NCBI RefSeq assembly: GCF_033095785.1
Contig: NZ_CP137134.1
Coordinates: 2,852,001-2,916,000 of the forward strand
Direction of reading: 5' to 3'
DNA: 64,000 nt
DNA from: Nitrosospira sp. Is2
Lineage (GTDB): Bacteria > Pseudomonadota > Gammaproteobacteria > Burkholderiales > Nitrosomonadaceae
The notes under the pieces were generated by a model. It did no database searches, was not told the origin of the DNA, and saw only the letters and a list, made by a program, of their open reading frames with translations. The position numbers and the translations under genes were made by a program. Shown here in pieces: positions 35,737 through 44,312 of the stretch (position 1 is the first letter of the stretch; each line of letters begins with the position of its first letter).

Positions 35737-37974
35737 ATGACCTCATCCGATATTTTTAATGCCAGAATTCTGATCGTCGACGATCGGAAAGATAATGTCG
35801 AATTGATGCATGGCATGCTATCGAGAGCGGGCTACACCTCAGTCGAGTCTACAATGAATTCGCTCGAGGTCTGCGACCTACATAGGGCGAAGCGGTACGA
35901 TCTAATCCTGCTCGATTTGATGATGCCCGTCATGGATGGGTTCCAGGTAATGGAAGGCATCAAGACAATTGAGGCTGAAGCAAAACCATCTGAACAATGC
36001 GAACATCTTCCGGTTCTTGTGATAACCGCCCAATCCGACCACAAGGAACGGGCGTTGAAGGCGGGCGCAAAAGGCTTTATTACCAAGCCCTTTGATCGAC
36101 TCGCGGTATTGACACATATTCGCGATGTACTAGAGATCCGGTTTTTGCAGAAAGAGTTGCAGCAATTTGTCGCGAATCTGGAAATCATGCTCGACGAGCG
36201 AACCGCTTCGCTGCGCGAAGCTGAAGAATTGTTCGACCAGCTCGCGGGTAACCTTCCGCAAGTTTTTTGGATTTGGGATGTTCACGACAGAACCGTGCGC
36301 TACGTTAATCCTGCCTGGGAGAAATTGACTGGCCGTCGCGTGGCGCGTGGTGACAAGTTGGAAAAATTTCTTGAGGCGGTTCATCCCGACGATGTGCAAC
36401 GGGTAATGTGCGAAACACGTGAGTTATCGCGAGCCGGGGTGGACCATGATTACCGGCTGGTACTTTCGGATAACAGTATCCGCTGGGTACACTCTCGTAC
36501 GTTCCCGATCAAAGACTCCACGGGCGTGCAGAAAGTGGTGGGTATCATGGATGACATCACCCATCGTAAGCAGGCTGACCAGCGCTTATTTCAACTCGCG
36601 CATTATGATGCGCTGACCAGCCTTCCCAATCGGACACTGTTCTACGAGTCGCTTCGGAAGCTCATTAAACAAGCGGAGATGAATCACCGCATGGTTTCGG
36701 TGCTTCTTCTCGATATTGATAACTTCAAGAATATAAACGATACGCTGGGGCACGCGCTTGGCGACGAATTGCTGTGTCAGTTCAGTCTACGTTTATCGGA
36801 ATGCTTGCGTATTACCGATATGGTCGCGCGCCTCGGCGGCGACGAATTCGGGTGCATTTTGGTCACTACCGATAGCTCCGGTGATGCCGGAGTCGTTGCC
36901 AGCAAGATCAGAGAAACGTTACGCCAGCCATTCGACTTGGGGGGGCATCAGGCAACCGTAACAGCTAGCATCGGGATCAGTGTTTATCCAACAGATTCAC
37001 ATGATGCAGACGCATTGGTAAAAAACGGCGACACCGCCATGTATCGGTCAAAAGAAGCGGGGAAGGACACGTATCGCTTCTTTACGGCGGAAATGAACAT
37101 GCGGGCCATTGAGAAACTGGAGCAGGAAAACGCCCTGCGGAAGGCTCTCGACCAAAACGAATTTATTTTACATTATCAGCCCAAGGTCGAACTCTCCGAT
37201 GGACGGATCACGGGGCTGGAAGCCCTGATACGATGGGAGCGCCCCGGGCATGGATGTATCGGACCGCTGGAGTTCATACCCCTGCTTGAACAGACGGGGT
37301 TGATCAATCAGGTGGGAGCCTGGGTGATAGAAAGTGCATGTAAGCAGATTGCCCAGTGGAGACATCTAGGGATGGGTGAAATCCCCGTATCCGTAAATGT
37401 ATCGGGGAGGCAGTTCTCGGAAAGCACGTTAAACCGCGACGTTATCCGTGCTACTCGTGAGAATGGCGTGTCTCCGGAACTGCTTGAATTTGAGCTGCAA
37501 ACCGAACGTGCACTACGAGAGAACAGCATTGATTCGGATTTGCTGGAATTGGAGTTGACAGAGAGCTCGTTGATGACGCACGCAAAAAAGACCGCGCGTA
37601 TTCTCAAACGGCTAAAAGCGCTCGGCATCCGGATTTCCATCGACGACTTTGGGACCGGCTATTCCAGTCTGGCTTATGTAAAGCGGTTTCCCATCGACGT
37701 GCTGAAGATCGACCGTTCTTTTATCGATGACATTACGACCAGTCCTGCAGACGCTGCGATTACAACAGCAGTCATCGATATGGCGCACAGCTTGAAGGTG
37801 AGAGTGGTCGCCGAGGGAGTGGAGACGATTGAACAGTACGAGTTTTTGCGCAAGCGAGGGTGTGATGAAATTCAGGGTTACTATTTCGCCCGACCCCTTC
37901 CAGCACATGAAATAACAAAATTGCTCGCGAATGGGGGTAGGCTTATAAGCCCGGCGCAGCCTCTCGATTTATAA
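35737..37974 (+). CDS. Response regulator with PAS, GGDEF and EAL domains
   Basis: The 745-residue protein has a receiver domain (about 8-130; phospho-acceptor Asp60 in LILLDLMMP), a short coiled segment, a PAS domain with PAC-type end (about 165-280), a GGDEF domain (motif 367-371 in RLGGDEFG) and an EAL domain (EAL 495-497, DDFGTGYSS at 636-644). Both catalytic motifs look intact, so cyclic-di-GMP synthesis, breakdown or both are possible. Residues 575-594 and 595-614 form a tandem repeat inside the EAL domain, just where the LTES motif lies, which is unusual. No partner histidine kinase is adjacent. Confidence 0.93.
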   Translation: MTSSDIFNARILIVDDRKDNVELMHGMLSRAGYTSVESTMNSLEVCDLHRAKRYDLILLDLMMPVMDGFQVMEGIKTIEAEAKPSEQCEHLPVLVITAQSDHKERALKAGAKGFITKPFDRLAVLTHIRDVLEIRFLQKELQQFVANLEIMLDERTASLREAEELFDQLAGNLPQVFWIWDVHDRTVRYVNPAWEKLTGRRVARGDKLEKFLEAVHPDDVQRVMCETRELSRAGVDHDYRLVLSDNSIRWVHSRTFPIKDSTGVQKVVGIMDDITHRKQADQRLFQLAHYDALTSLPNRTLFYESLRKLIKQAEMNHRMVSVLLLDIDNFKNINDTLGHALGDELLCQFSLRLSECLRITDMVARLGGDEFGCILVTTDSSGDAGVVASKIRETLRQPFDLGGHQATVTASIGISVYPTDSHDADALVKNGDTAMYRSKEAGKDTYRFFTAEMNMRAIEKLEQENALRKALDQNEFILHYQPKVELSDGRITGLEALIRWERPGHGCIGPLEFIPLLEQTGLINQVGAWVIESACKQIAQWRHLGMGEIPVSVNVSGRQFSESTLNRDVIRATRENGVSPELLEFELQTERALRENSIDSDLLELELTESSLMTHAKKTARILKRLKALGIRISIDDFGTGYSSLAYVKRFPIDVLKIDRSFIDDITTSPADAAITTAVIDMAHSLKVRVVAEGVETIEQYEFLRKRGCDEIQGYYFARPLPAHEITKLLANGGRLISPAQPLDL

Positions 37975-38005
37975 TAGCTTTATACGCTCTCAATGCTTGT
38001 GAATT

Positions 38006-38034
38006 GCTGCGCTGACGCAGCAGTCAGTTTTGTT
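38006..38034 (+). terminator. Probable terminator after the GGDEF-EAL gene
   Basis: A hairpin with arms GCTGCG and CGCAGC and loop CTGA is followed by AGTCAGTTTTGTTT. It starts 32 nt after the stop codon. The stem is short and the T-run begins a few bases late, so strength is moderate. Confidence 0.5.
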
Positions 38035-38198
38035 TCCTGCTATGCTCAACCGCAGTTCAAACGCCACTAGCGCTAGCTCGTAAAACATCGTTGATTTGAA
38101 AAGAGCAGCCCCCCCTTCAACCGATAGCCCGATAACCACATGTTCTTCAGCCTTTCTTTATATAACCCGTGCAATGCAGTTGTTTGTCCTCCTGAAGC

Positions 38199-38972
38199 AT
38201 GCGCTTTGCCTGTTTAGGTAGCGGTTCACAAGGAAATGGTCTTGTAGTCGAGGTAGCCAATACCAGGTTGCTGCTGGACTGCGGTTTCACCTTGAAGGAA
38301 ACTCTTTTTCGTCTTGCCCGGCTCGGCCTGGAACCGAGGATGATAGACGGGATCGTAGTTACGCACGAACACGACGATCATATAGGCGGGGTGGCAAGGT
38401 TTGCTCGCAAGTTTGGCACGCCGATCTGGTTGACGTATGGCACTCTGCGACGTGCGGAAAGGGAATTCGCCTCGCTGGGAGCGGTTAACATTATAGAGGA
38501 CTACCAGCGTTTCTCGATCGGAAGCATCGAGGTCGAACCGTACCCGGTCCCGCATGATGCCCAGGAACCTGCGCAATTCGTATTCGGGGACGGTGCTTTC
38601 CGGTTAGGGGTGCTAACTGATACGGGCCGTTCAACACCCCATATCGAAGCCACCTTAAACGGGTGCCATGCGTTGGTACTCGAATGCAATCATGACGCAC
38701 TTATGCTGGCGAACGGAGATTACCATTTCCGTCTTAAACAACGCGTAGGGGGCCGCTTCGGTCATCTGGAGAACACGGCCTCCGGTGAATTGCTGGCCAG
38801 CCTTGATTGCAGCCGCCTTCAACACGTTGTCGCTGCTCATTTGAGCCAGAAAAACAATACCCCGCTGCTTGCGCAATCAGTGCTGAGCCGCGCGTTGAAT
38901 TGCGGAATCGACTGGATCGGGGTGGCTGACCAGAACGATGGCTTTGGCTGGCGTGAGCTAAGGAATCTCTGA
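38199..38972 (+). CDS. MBL-fold metallo-hydrolase (YycJ/WalJ-like)
   Basis: The 257-residue protein starts MRFACLGSGSQGNGLVVEV and has the metal-binding motif VVTHEHDDHIGGV, a later conserved histidine in YPVPHDAQEPAQF, GVLTDTGR, and LECNHD. This pattern matches the YycJ/WalJ-type branch of metallo-beta-lactamase-fold phosphodiesterases or exonucleases. The natural substrate is uncertain. A clear terminator follows at 38987. Confidence 0.88.
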   Translation: MRFACLGSGSQGNGLVVEVANTRLLLDCGFTLKETLFRLARLGLEPRMIDGIVVTHEHDDHIGGVARFARKFGTPIWLTYGTLRRAEREFASLGAVNIIEDYQRFSIGSIEVEPYPVPHDAQEPAQFVFGDGAFRLGVLTDTGRSTPHIEATLNGCHALVLECNHDALMLANGDYHFRLKQRVGGRFGHLENTASGELLASLDCSRLQHVVAAHLSQKNNTPLLAQSVLSRALNCGIDWIGVADQNDGFGWRELRNL

Positions 38973-38986
38973 ACATCTGCCGTGGA

Positions 38987-39007
38987 GGGCCTGCGGGCCC
39001 AATTTTT
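38987..39007 (+). terminator. Intrinsic terminator after the MBL-fold gene
   Basis: The hairpin GGGCC-TGCG-GGCCC at 38987-39000 is followed by AATTTTT. It lies 14 nt after the stop codon of the MBL-fold gene. Confidence 0.75.
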
Positions 39008-39169
39008 GGCGCGCCCGGCGTTTTACTCCCGGTGAGTGATTCAATTTTGTTACTTGGGGAGCGTAGTGGCGTAGTACCAGGGACCCCGCGAGCCGGATCA
39101 GGCAGGGACGCGGCGCGGTCTGAGTTTTTTCGTCGTCTGATAAAACCGCTTCAAAGGTACAAATTGAAA

Positions 39170-39198
39170 AAGCCGCCCAACAGAGGGGGCGGCTTTTA
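39170..39198 (-). terminator. Intrinsic terminator of lipoprotein gene 39261-39452
   Basis: On the reverse strand the stem AAGCCGCCC/GGGCGGCTT is followed by a T-run. It lies about 62 nt beyond the lipoprotein stop codon. Confidence 0.75.
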
Positions 39199-39260
39199 CT
39201 TGCATAGTACGAATTCTGACTAAGTCTGATTCAGCCTGTAAACTGACGCTTAGATAAGCG

Positions 39261-39452
39261 CTATTTTCCTTCGCTTGCGCCAGATGTATCGCCAGAAGCT
39301 GGTGCACCCGCTTCGGGAGCCGCAGGCGTTGCCGGCTTCGAGGTAATTTTAGCAAAATTATCTTTTTCCTGTTCCGGAAGCGCTTGGTTCGGCTTACCAC
39401 AGGCGGTCATCATTAGCGCAGCCAAGGTAGCAGCGACGAGCGTAAGTCTCAT
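39261..39452 (-). CDS. Small lipoprotein, array member 1
   Basis: A 63-residue lipoprotein: signal MRLTLVAATLAALMMTAC with modified Cys18, then a 46-residue mature part rich in Pro, Ala, Glu and Gly, predicted disordered. It shares the position of the lipobox cysteine and the downstream motif P-x-QALPE with the neighbour at 39669-39950. GAGGGTA precedes the start at ribosome-binding distance. It has its own terminator. I recognise no named family. Confidence 0.75.
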   Translation of the reverse strand: MRLTLVAATLAALMMTACGKPNQALPEQEKDNFAKITSKPATPAAPEAGAPASGDTSGASEGK

Positions 39453-39630
39453 TGTTTAATACCCTCAAAAAGTTGGTGATAAGTCATAATTATATGATAA
39501 AACGCGCTGATCCTTCAAGTTTCCAAGCCGGGCAAGGATGCTCCGCCACCGGTGCTGAGGCGCGCAAACGGTCGCGCAATATCTGCACGAACCGTTGCTC
39601 CACCCTTCAGTAAGCTTGTTTTGGGCGAAA

Positions 39631-39658
39631 AAAAAGCCATCCTTGAGGATGGCTTTTT
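39631..39658 (-). terminator. Intrinsic terminator of lipoprotein gene 39669-39950
   Basis: A perfect 12-bp stem (AAAAAGCCATCC with GGATGGCTTTTT, loop TTGA) with T-runs on both sides. It starts 10 nt beyond the lipoprotein stop codon on the reverse strand. Confidence 0.85.
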
Positions 39659-39668
39659 AGACGACTTC

Positions 39669-39950
39669 TTAGTGCCCGGCGGGAATTGGGCTTTTACCGG
39701 GGGGCAGGGGGTTGCCGTTTCCGTCAAGTGCGTGCCCGGGCAGGACGGCTTGACCGGAATACTCATCATCGCCCTCTGGAGCGGCGGCGGTTTGTTCGCT
39801 CGGGGTTCCTTTCCGTTCTTGATCCAACGTGGTACCCTCTTCGAGTCTAGTTCCATAAGTCGTTGAGTTTTCGGGCAGGGCTTGTTTCGGTCTGTCGCAT
39901 GCCGTCAGAGCGATAGCCACCAAAGCGGCGGCGAGGAATGAGAGTTTCAT
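39669..39950 (-). CDS. Small lipoprotein, array member 2
   Basis: A 93-residue lipoprotein: signal MKLSFLAAALVAIALTAC with Cys18, then DRPKQALPEN and a hydrophilic mature part ending PPGKSPIPAGH. The start at 39950 is preferred over an upstream in-frame ATG because AAGGACG lies before it and the signal peptide then begins at once. It resembles array member 1 (PxQALPE after the cysteine). Function unknown; probably anchored in the envelope. Confidence 0.75.
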   Translation of the reverse strand: MKLSFLAAALVAIALTACDRPKQALPENSTTYGTRLEEGTTLDQERKGTPSEQTAAAPEGDDEYSGQAVLPGHALDGNGNPLPPGKSPIPAGH

Positions 39951-40125
39951 TATCGGGGCGTCCTTAATAAAATGGGAAATAGAGTGCAACGAACCCTATT
40001 ATATAGTAAAAACCCTGCTAACCAATCGAAATTTACGCTAACTGATCTATATTGATTCTGATTTCGCTGTTCGCGGGGTTAATTTTTTAATAGTTGGATG
40101 TTTCGAAGAACCTCAGCCCTATTAT

Positions 40126-40311
40126 TTATTTGGCCGGCTCTTCTTTCTTGACGTTTGTATCAGCGCCTTCCTTATCCAGTTCGTCAAATTTCGGGGCCGA
40201 ATCACGTTCAGCCATGGCAGAGGGGGGCGGCTTATCCATCGGGTGCTTTTTATATTCACAAGCAGTCAGCATCAATGCCGCCACAGCAGCAACGAGGAAC
40301 GGATATTTCAT
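40126..40311 (-). CDS. Small lipoprotein, array member 3
   Basis: A 61-residue lipoprotein: signal MKYPFLVAAVAALMLTAC with Cys18, then a 44-residue charged mature part (EYKKHPMDKPPPSAMAERD..., Lys/Glu-rich end). AGGACGAC precedes the ATG, similar to the leader of array member 2. No clear terminator was seen after this copy. Unknown function. Confidence 0.72.
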   Translation of the reverse strand: MKYPFLVAAVAALMLTACEYKKHPMDKPPPSAMAERDSAPKFDELDKEGADTNVKKEEPAK

Positions 40312-40563
40312 TATATGTCGTCCTATAGTCCGGAAAAAAGTGGTGTAACAAAGCCTAGTGTAACAAAAGCCTTGGAGTCGTTCAAATCCGAGAGGGAATC
40401 AGGAAACTGAAATGAATTGTGGAAGTAGGCGGTTGCAACACCGGACACGATCCAGGCACACGGGGAGGTCCGGAGCGGGGTGTTTGTTCGACCTGTTGGC
40501 GTTCCAATAACACTATACGCTTGTTCGACGCGCGGTTCCTTTAAAAGAACCCAGCAAAAAAAT

Positions 40564-40588
40564 GCCGTCCCGAAGGACGGCTTTTTTT
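40564..40588 (-). terminator. Intrinsic terminator of lipoprotein gene 40608-40835
   Basis: The stem GCCGTCC/GGACGGC with a CGAA tetraloop is flanked by A- and T-runs, so it can end transcription in either direction. It lies about 20 nt beyond the stop of the reverse-strand lipoprotein gene. Confidence 0.85.
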
Positions 40589-40607
40589 AGGTTGCGTATT
40601 TGCATTG

Positions 40608-40835
40608 TTATTTGGGGGCATCTGCCGGGGGTTGGGTCGTAGCTTGTCCACCTCCACCGGCAGCTTCTTTCTGGGCAGCTTCGATATCTGCGTCACTTAG
40701 CTGACCTTCGCGTTTTTCCCATAGGCTGGGGGGGTATTGCCCGGGTTTTCCTTCGCCGGGTTTATGCTCTTTCATTTGATCACATGCGGTAAATGTGAGT
40801 GTCACCAGTGCGGCAGCGAGGAGCGAGTACTTCAT
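40608..40835 (-). CDS. Small lipoprotein, array member 4
   Basis: A 75-residue lipoprotein: signal MKYSLLAAALVTLTFTAC with Cys18, then DQMKEHKPGEGKPGQYPPSLW, an acidic helix-like stretch (GQLSDADIEAAQKEAAGG) and a Gln/Thr/Pro tail. A strong AAAGGAG ribosome binding site precedes the ATG. The MKYxxLxAAxV...TAC signal is nearly shared with member 3. No named family recognised. Confidence 0.75.
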   Translation of the reverse strand: MKYSLLAAALVTLTFTACDQMKEHKPGEGKPGQYPPSLWEKREGQLSDADIEAAQKEAAGGGGQATTQPPADAPK

Positions 40836-41136
40836 TTTTTTAATCTCCTTTATAGATTTAACGAGTCACGGGAAAACTTAAGTATTTCGGCCATTCAAAT
40901 CTGACGAGCACCATTTCTTAATAGCCACTATCTTAATAGCAGAATTCAGAAATGTTGTCTAGTCGTTGTATCCCAGAGCCATAAGTGGTAGCGCCAGGCG
41001 CCTGCAAAAATCACGTTTTCCCCTATTTCAAGAGAGAAGGCTTTTTTTGCAAATCGAGCGCAACGCCCATTCGCCCGTCACACTTCAAATAATGCTTCTC
41101 AAACCCACGTTTGAGGGAGAAGGCTCCTGGAAGCGG
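40836..41136. other. Intergenic region, nothing recognised
   Basis: About 300 bp between the lipoprotein array and the ribosomal oxygenase gene. It presumably holds the promoter of the first lipoprotein gene on the reverse strand. No gene or clear terminator was identified. Confidence 0.35.
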
Positions 41137-42294
41137 CTAAGCAAGCATCGGGGAATCAGGCGCCGGCCCCCCATTAAGCTCTAGCTCAACGTAGCCGTAA
41201 GTATACCATTCATAAAGCAGGGCAAGGGTTTCGTCGTCAAATTCTTCGACGTCCTGCAATATAAAAAGATCGGCGAGCTGCTCCGATAACTTATGAGCGA
41301 TCGTTCCGGCCGCGTATATGTCGCCGTTCAAAAAAATGTTCGTTCCGCTGCACAGCATGCGGCTTTTCAGATTCAGTTTGAGGCTGTCTTTCCTCACCCT
41401 AAAATCGAATTCCCGTCGACTCATGGGATGCGGTGGCGGTGTAAAAAAAACATGAGGTTTGGGCTCGGTGAGATACATTCCGGTAAAACGTTCTACGTCG
41501 TCCTCGCTCCATTTGATTTTGTTAAGCGCCGTTCCGATCTGACGCAACATCTGGCGGCTGATTCTGGCGGGGTGAGGCTGCAGGTGGAGATGGGGATCGC
41601 TGTATATTCCATCAATTACAGTATTGTCCTGGAGATAAACCAGGAACTGAGTCGCAAGTTCCTGGTTGTCTGGCGCCCTGAACCCAATCGAGTAAGTCAT
41701 GCAAGCGTCTTTCGCTACGCCGTTATGAGCGTAACCGGGTGGGAGATAAAGCATATCGCCCGGTTCCAGTTCCCACTCCTGCTCCGGTCTAAAGTCGTGC
41801 AGGATTTTTAACGGCGCATCGGCAACCAATCTCTTATCCCGTTGGGCGGATATTTGCCAAAGTCTCCGTCCCATGCCCTGCAGTAGAAATACGTCGTATG
41901 AATCAAAATGAGGCCCAACCCCGCCTCCTTCGGGGGCATAACTGACCATCAGGTCATCCAGCCGAGCGTATGGGATAAATTTGAACTTCAGGAGTAATTC
42001 ACGAGCGGAGGGCAGGAAATGATTGACGTCCTGTACCAGCAAAGTCCAGTTTTTGTTCGATAGACGAGAAAAAGCGTGCGCGGTGAAAGGGCCCGTTCCG
42101 ACATGCCACTTCCCGTTCCTTTGCATGACCAGACGTGATTCTGCTTCACCTTCACATGAAAGCTTGATGAGTTCGTCACGGGTCAACAAGCCCTCGAAGC
42201 CAGGGATGGCTCCGCGTATTAGTAATGGTTTCTTTTGCCAGTAATTACGGAGAAAGTGCGTGGGGGAGATTCCCCCCAGAAGCTTTGTTTTCAT
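41137..42294 (-). CDS. roxA: Cupin/JmjC-type ribosomal oxygenase (YcfD/RoxA-like)
   Basis: The family hydroxylates an arginine of ribosomal protein L16 using Fe(II) and 2-oxoglutarate. The 385-residue protein has FLRNYWQKKPLLIRGAI, the iron ligands HxD in GVGPHFDSYDVFLLQGMGRRLW and the distal histidine in LEPGDMLYLPPGYAHNGVA, followed by the winged-helix-type C-terminal region. Length is close to E. coli YcfD. It is upstream of nothing on its strand except mutL, 101 nt away. Confidence 0.9.
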   Translation of the reverse strand: MKTKLLGGISPTHFLRNYWQKKPLLIRGAIPGFEGLLTRDELIKLSCEGEAESRLVMQRNGKWHVGTGPFTAHAFSRLSNKNWTLLVQDVNHFLPSARELLLKFKFIPYARLDDLMVSYAPEGGGVGPHFDSYDVFLLQGMGRRLWQISAQRDKRLVADAPLKILHDFRPEQEWELEPGDMLYLPPGYAHNGVAKDACMTYSIGFRAPDNQELATQFLVYLQDNTVIDGIYSDPHLHLQPHPARISRQMLRQIGTALNKIKWSEDDVERFTGMYLTEPKPHVFFTPPPHPMSRREFDFRVRKDSLKLNLKSRMLCSGTNIFLNGDIYAAGTIAHKLSEQLADLFILQDVEEFDDETLALLYEWYTYGYVELELNGGPAPDSPMLA

Positions 42295-42394
42295 CGTTAC
42301 CTTGTAATGTGTAGCGGCGGCTTCCCTTATAAGGGATCGAGGTCTTGAAAGTAGCTATATGGAAGAGATAGCGAGGCGTGAGCGGGTAGATAAC

Positions 42395-44203
42395 TTACCT
42401 GCCCCGCATGAACATCCTGTCGAGATCGGCAAAACTGATTTCAAACCACGTCGGTCTTCCATGATTGCACTGCCCCGCGCGTTCGGTTGTTTCCATTTGA
42501 CGCAGCAGGGCATTCATTTCCGGAACAGTCAGCATGCGGTTGGCGCGAACTGCACCGTGACAGGCCATCGTCGAAAGAAGTTCATTGCGTCTGCTGGTTA
42601 ACGCCTCGCTAGCGCCGAATTCGCGTATGTCGCTGAGTACCTCGCGCGCAAGTTCGGGTACGTCGGCATCCTTAAGGGTGACGGGCACTCCGCGCACAAC
42701 GAGCATCGTTGGTGAGAGGGCACAGATTTCGAACCCGAGTTCGCGCAGGGCCATGGAGTTTTCTTGAGCGACTGCGACATCAAGACTGGTCGCTTGAAAC
42801 GTGACCGGAATCAGTAGTGGCTGCATCACGAGCGAATGAGTTTCTTGAGCCGATTTCAGCTTCTCGTAAAGAATCCGCTCATGCGCGGCATGCATATCAA
42901 TGATAACCAGGCCTCGTTCATTTTGCGACAGGATGTAAGTGCCGAGGAGCTGTCCCAGGGCGAAACCTAACAGTGGGACAGCCGGGTCAGCGGTATCCGC
43001 GTGCTCTGAGGCGCATCCCGATGCTGGGGTAGGATTTTCCGCGGGGAACAATGCCGAATAAAACGCTTGTGATTGGGCCACTCCCGGCGGCGCTGACGAC
43101 AATTTCAGCGGAAAGGCATTTTGTCTCCCATAGCCGGAAAAGGCGTGTGGTACCTTTCCAACTCCCGCTCGACCCGGAGTCTGATTTTGCGTGGAAATCG
43201 AGGCGTGGGATACATGACCGGGGGAGGCCAGCGCCTTGTCAATGGCATGAAAAATGAATTGATGCAGTGCCCGCGGATCGCGGAACCTCACCTCCGTTTT
43301 GGTTGGATGGACGTTCACATCCACACTGTTTGCATTAATCTCGAGAAACAGGACAAAGGCGGGCTGCCGGTCGAGATGAAGGATATCGCGGTAGGCTTGG
43401 CGCATGGCGTGGGCAATCAGCTTGTCGCGCACAAACCGGCCATTCACGAAGAAGTATTGTGCGTTACGGGCAGATCGGGAATAAGCGGGCAGGGCGGCTA
43501 AGCCGGATAATCGCAGATCGGCCGCACGTTCGTCGATAAATACCGAATTGTGGCTGAATTCGTCACCGAGTATGGCCGTCATGCGGGTTCGCGCATCAGC
43601 CGCGAGCAAACGGCTGCGAACGACGTCATTGTGTTGCAGAGTGAAAGTGATATCCGAACGCGATAAGGCGATTCGCTTGAAAACGTCTTCGCTGTGGGAA
43701 AATTCAGTCGCTTCGCTCTTTAGAAATTTACGCCGCGCCGGCGTGTTGAAGTAGAGATCGTGCGCTTCGATCGTCGTGCCTCTGTCGCGACCCATGGGTT
43801 CCAGCGACGATGAACGACCGCCTTCCATTTCTACCCGCCAGCCGTGCGGCTCCTCAATGCTGCGGCTGGCCAGCATCAGCCGCGATACTGCCGCGATACT
43901 GGCGAGCGCCTCGCCCCGGAAACCAAGGCTTGCCACGCTCTGCAAGTCTTCCAACGAGGTGATCTTGCTGGTCGCGTGACGCGAAAGGGCAAGAGCCATG
44001 TCATCTCTGGCAATTCCTGTTCCATTGTCCGAGACACGGATCAGTTTGGCTCCGCCCTGAAAAAGCAGGGCCGTTATTTCGGTGGCGCCCGCATCAATAC
44101 TGTTTTCGAGCATCTCCTTGAGTGCGGACGCGGGACGCTCTACTACTTCCCCAGCGGCAATCTGGCTGATGAGCAGGTCGGGTAGCAATTTGATAGCAGT
44201 CAT
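42395..44203 (-). CDS. mutL: DNA mismatch repair protein MutL
   Basis: MutL couples mismatch recognition by MutS to strand removal. The 602-residue protein has the GHKL ATPase motifs (VERPASALKEMLENSIDAGAT, SDNGTGI, SLGFRGEALASIAAVS), the TRMTAI and VHPTKTEVRF segments, and a C-terminal domain with IDMHAAHERILYEKL, ACHGAVRANR and CNHGRPTWFEI. The last group resembles the metal-binding motifs of endonuclease-active MutL proteins, which the E. coli protein lacks; activity is inferred. Interdomain linker is short (about 330-400). Confidence 0.95.
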   Translation of the reverse strand: MTAIKLLPDLLISQIAAGEVVERPASALKEMLENSIDAGATEITALLFQGGAKLIRVSDNGTGIARDDMALALSRHATSKITSLEDLQSVASLGFRGEALASIAAVSRLMLASRSIEEPHGWRVEMEGGRSSSLEPMGRDRGTTIEAHDLYFNTPARRKFLKSEATEFSHSEDVFKRIALSRSDITFTLQHNDVVRSRLLAADARTRMTAILGDEFSHNSVFIDERAADLRLSGLAALPAYSRSARNAQYFFVNGRFVRDKLIAHAMRQAYRDILHLDRQPAFVLFLEINANSVDVNVHPTKTEVRFRDPRALHQFIFHAIDKALASPGHVSHASISTQNQTPGRAGVGKVPHAFSGYGRQNAFPLKLSSAPPGVAQSQAFYSALFPAENPTPASGCASEHADTADPAVPLLGFALGQLLGTYILSQNERGLVIIDMHAAHERILYEKLKSAQETHSLVMQPLLIPVTFQATSLDVAVAQENSMALRELGFEICALSPTMLVVRGVPVTLKDADVPELAREVLSDIREFGASEALTSRRNELLSTMACHGAVRANRMLTVPEMNALLRQMETTERAGQCNHGRPTWFEISFADLDRMFMRGR

Positions 44204-44312
44204 AAGTGCTTTAGCCAGGAGGTGCCTGCATTATATTGTCCAGATCCTCATGCCGGGTGAAAAGGGCATGATGGCGCATCGCCCTCGAGCTGAGGGAACA
44301 GAGCACCGGGTA

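Noticed and set aside
39020..39135. GC-rich stretch that could be a small structured RNA
   Set aside because: It was compared by eye with SRP RNA and tRNA patterns; the conserved loops are absent. Not enough to call.
39032..39223. 63-codon frame starting with GTG
   Set aside because: It runs through the hairpin terminator of the reverse-strand lipoprotein gene, lacks a ribosome binding site and matches no family.
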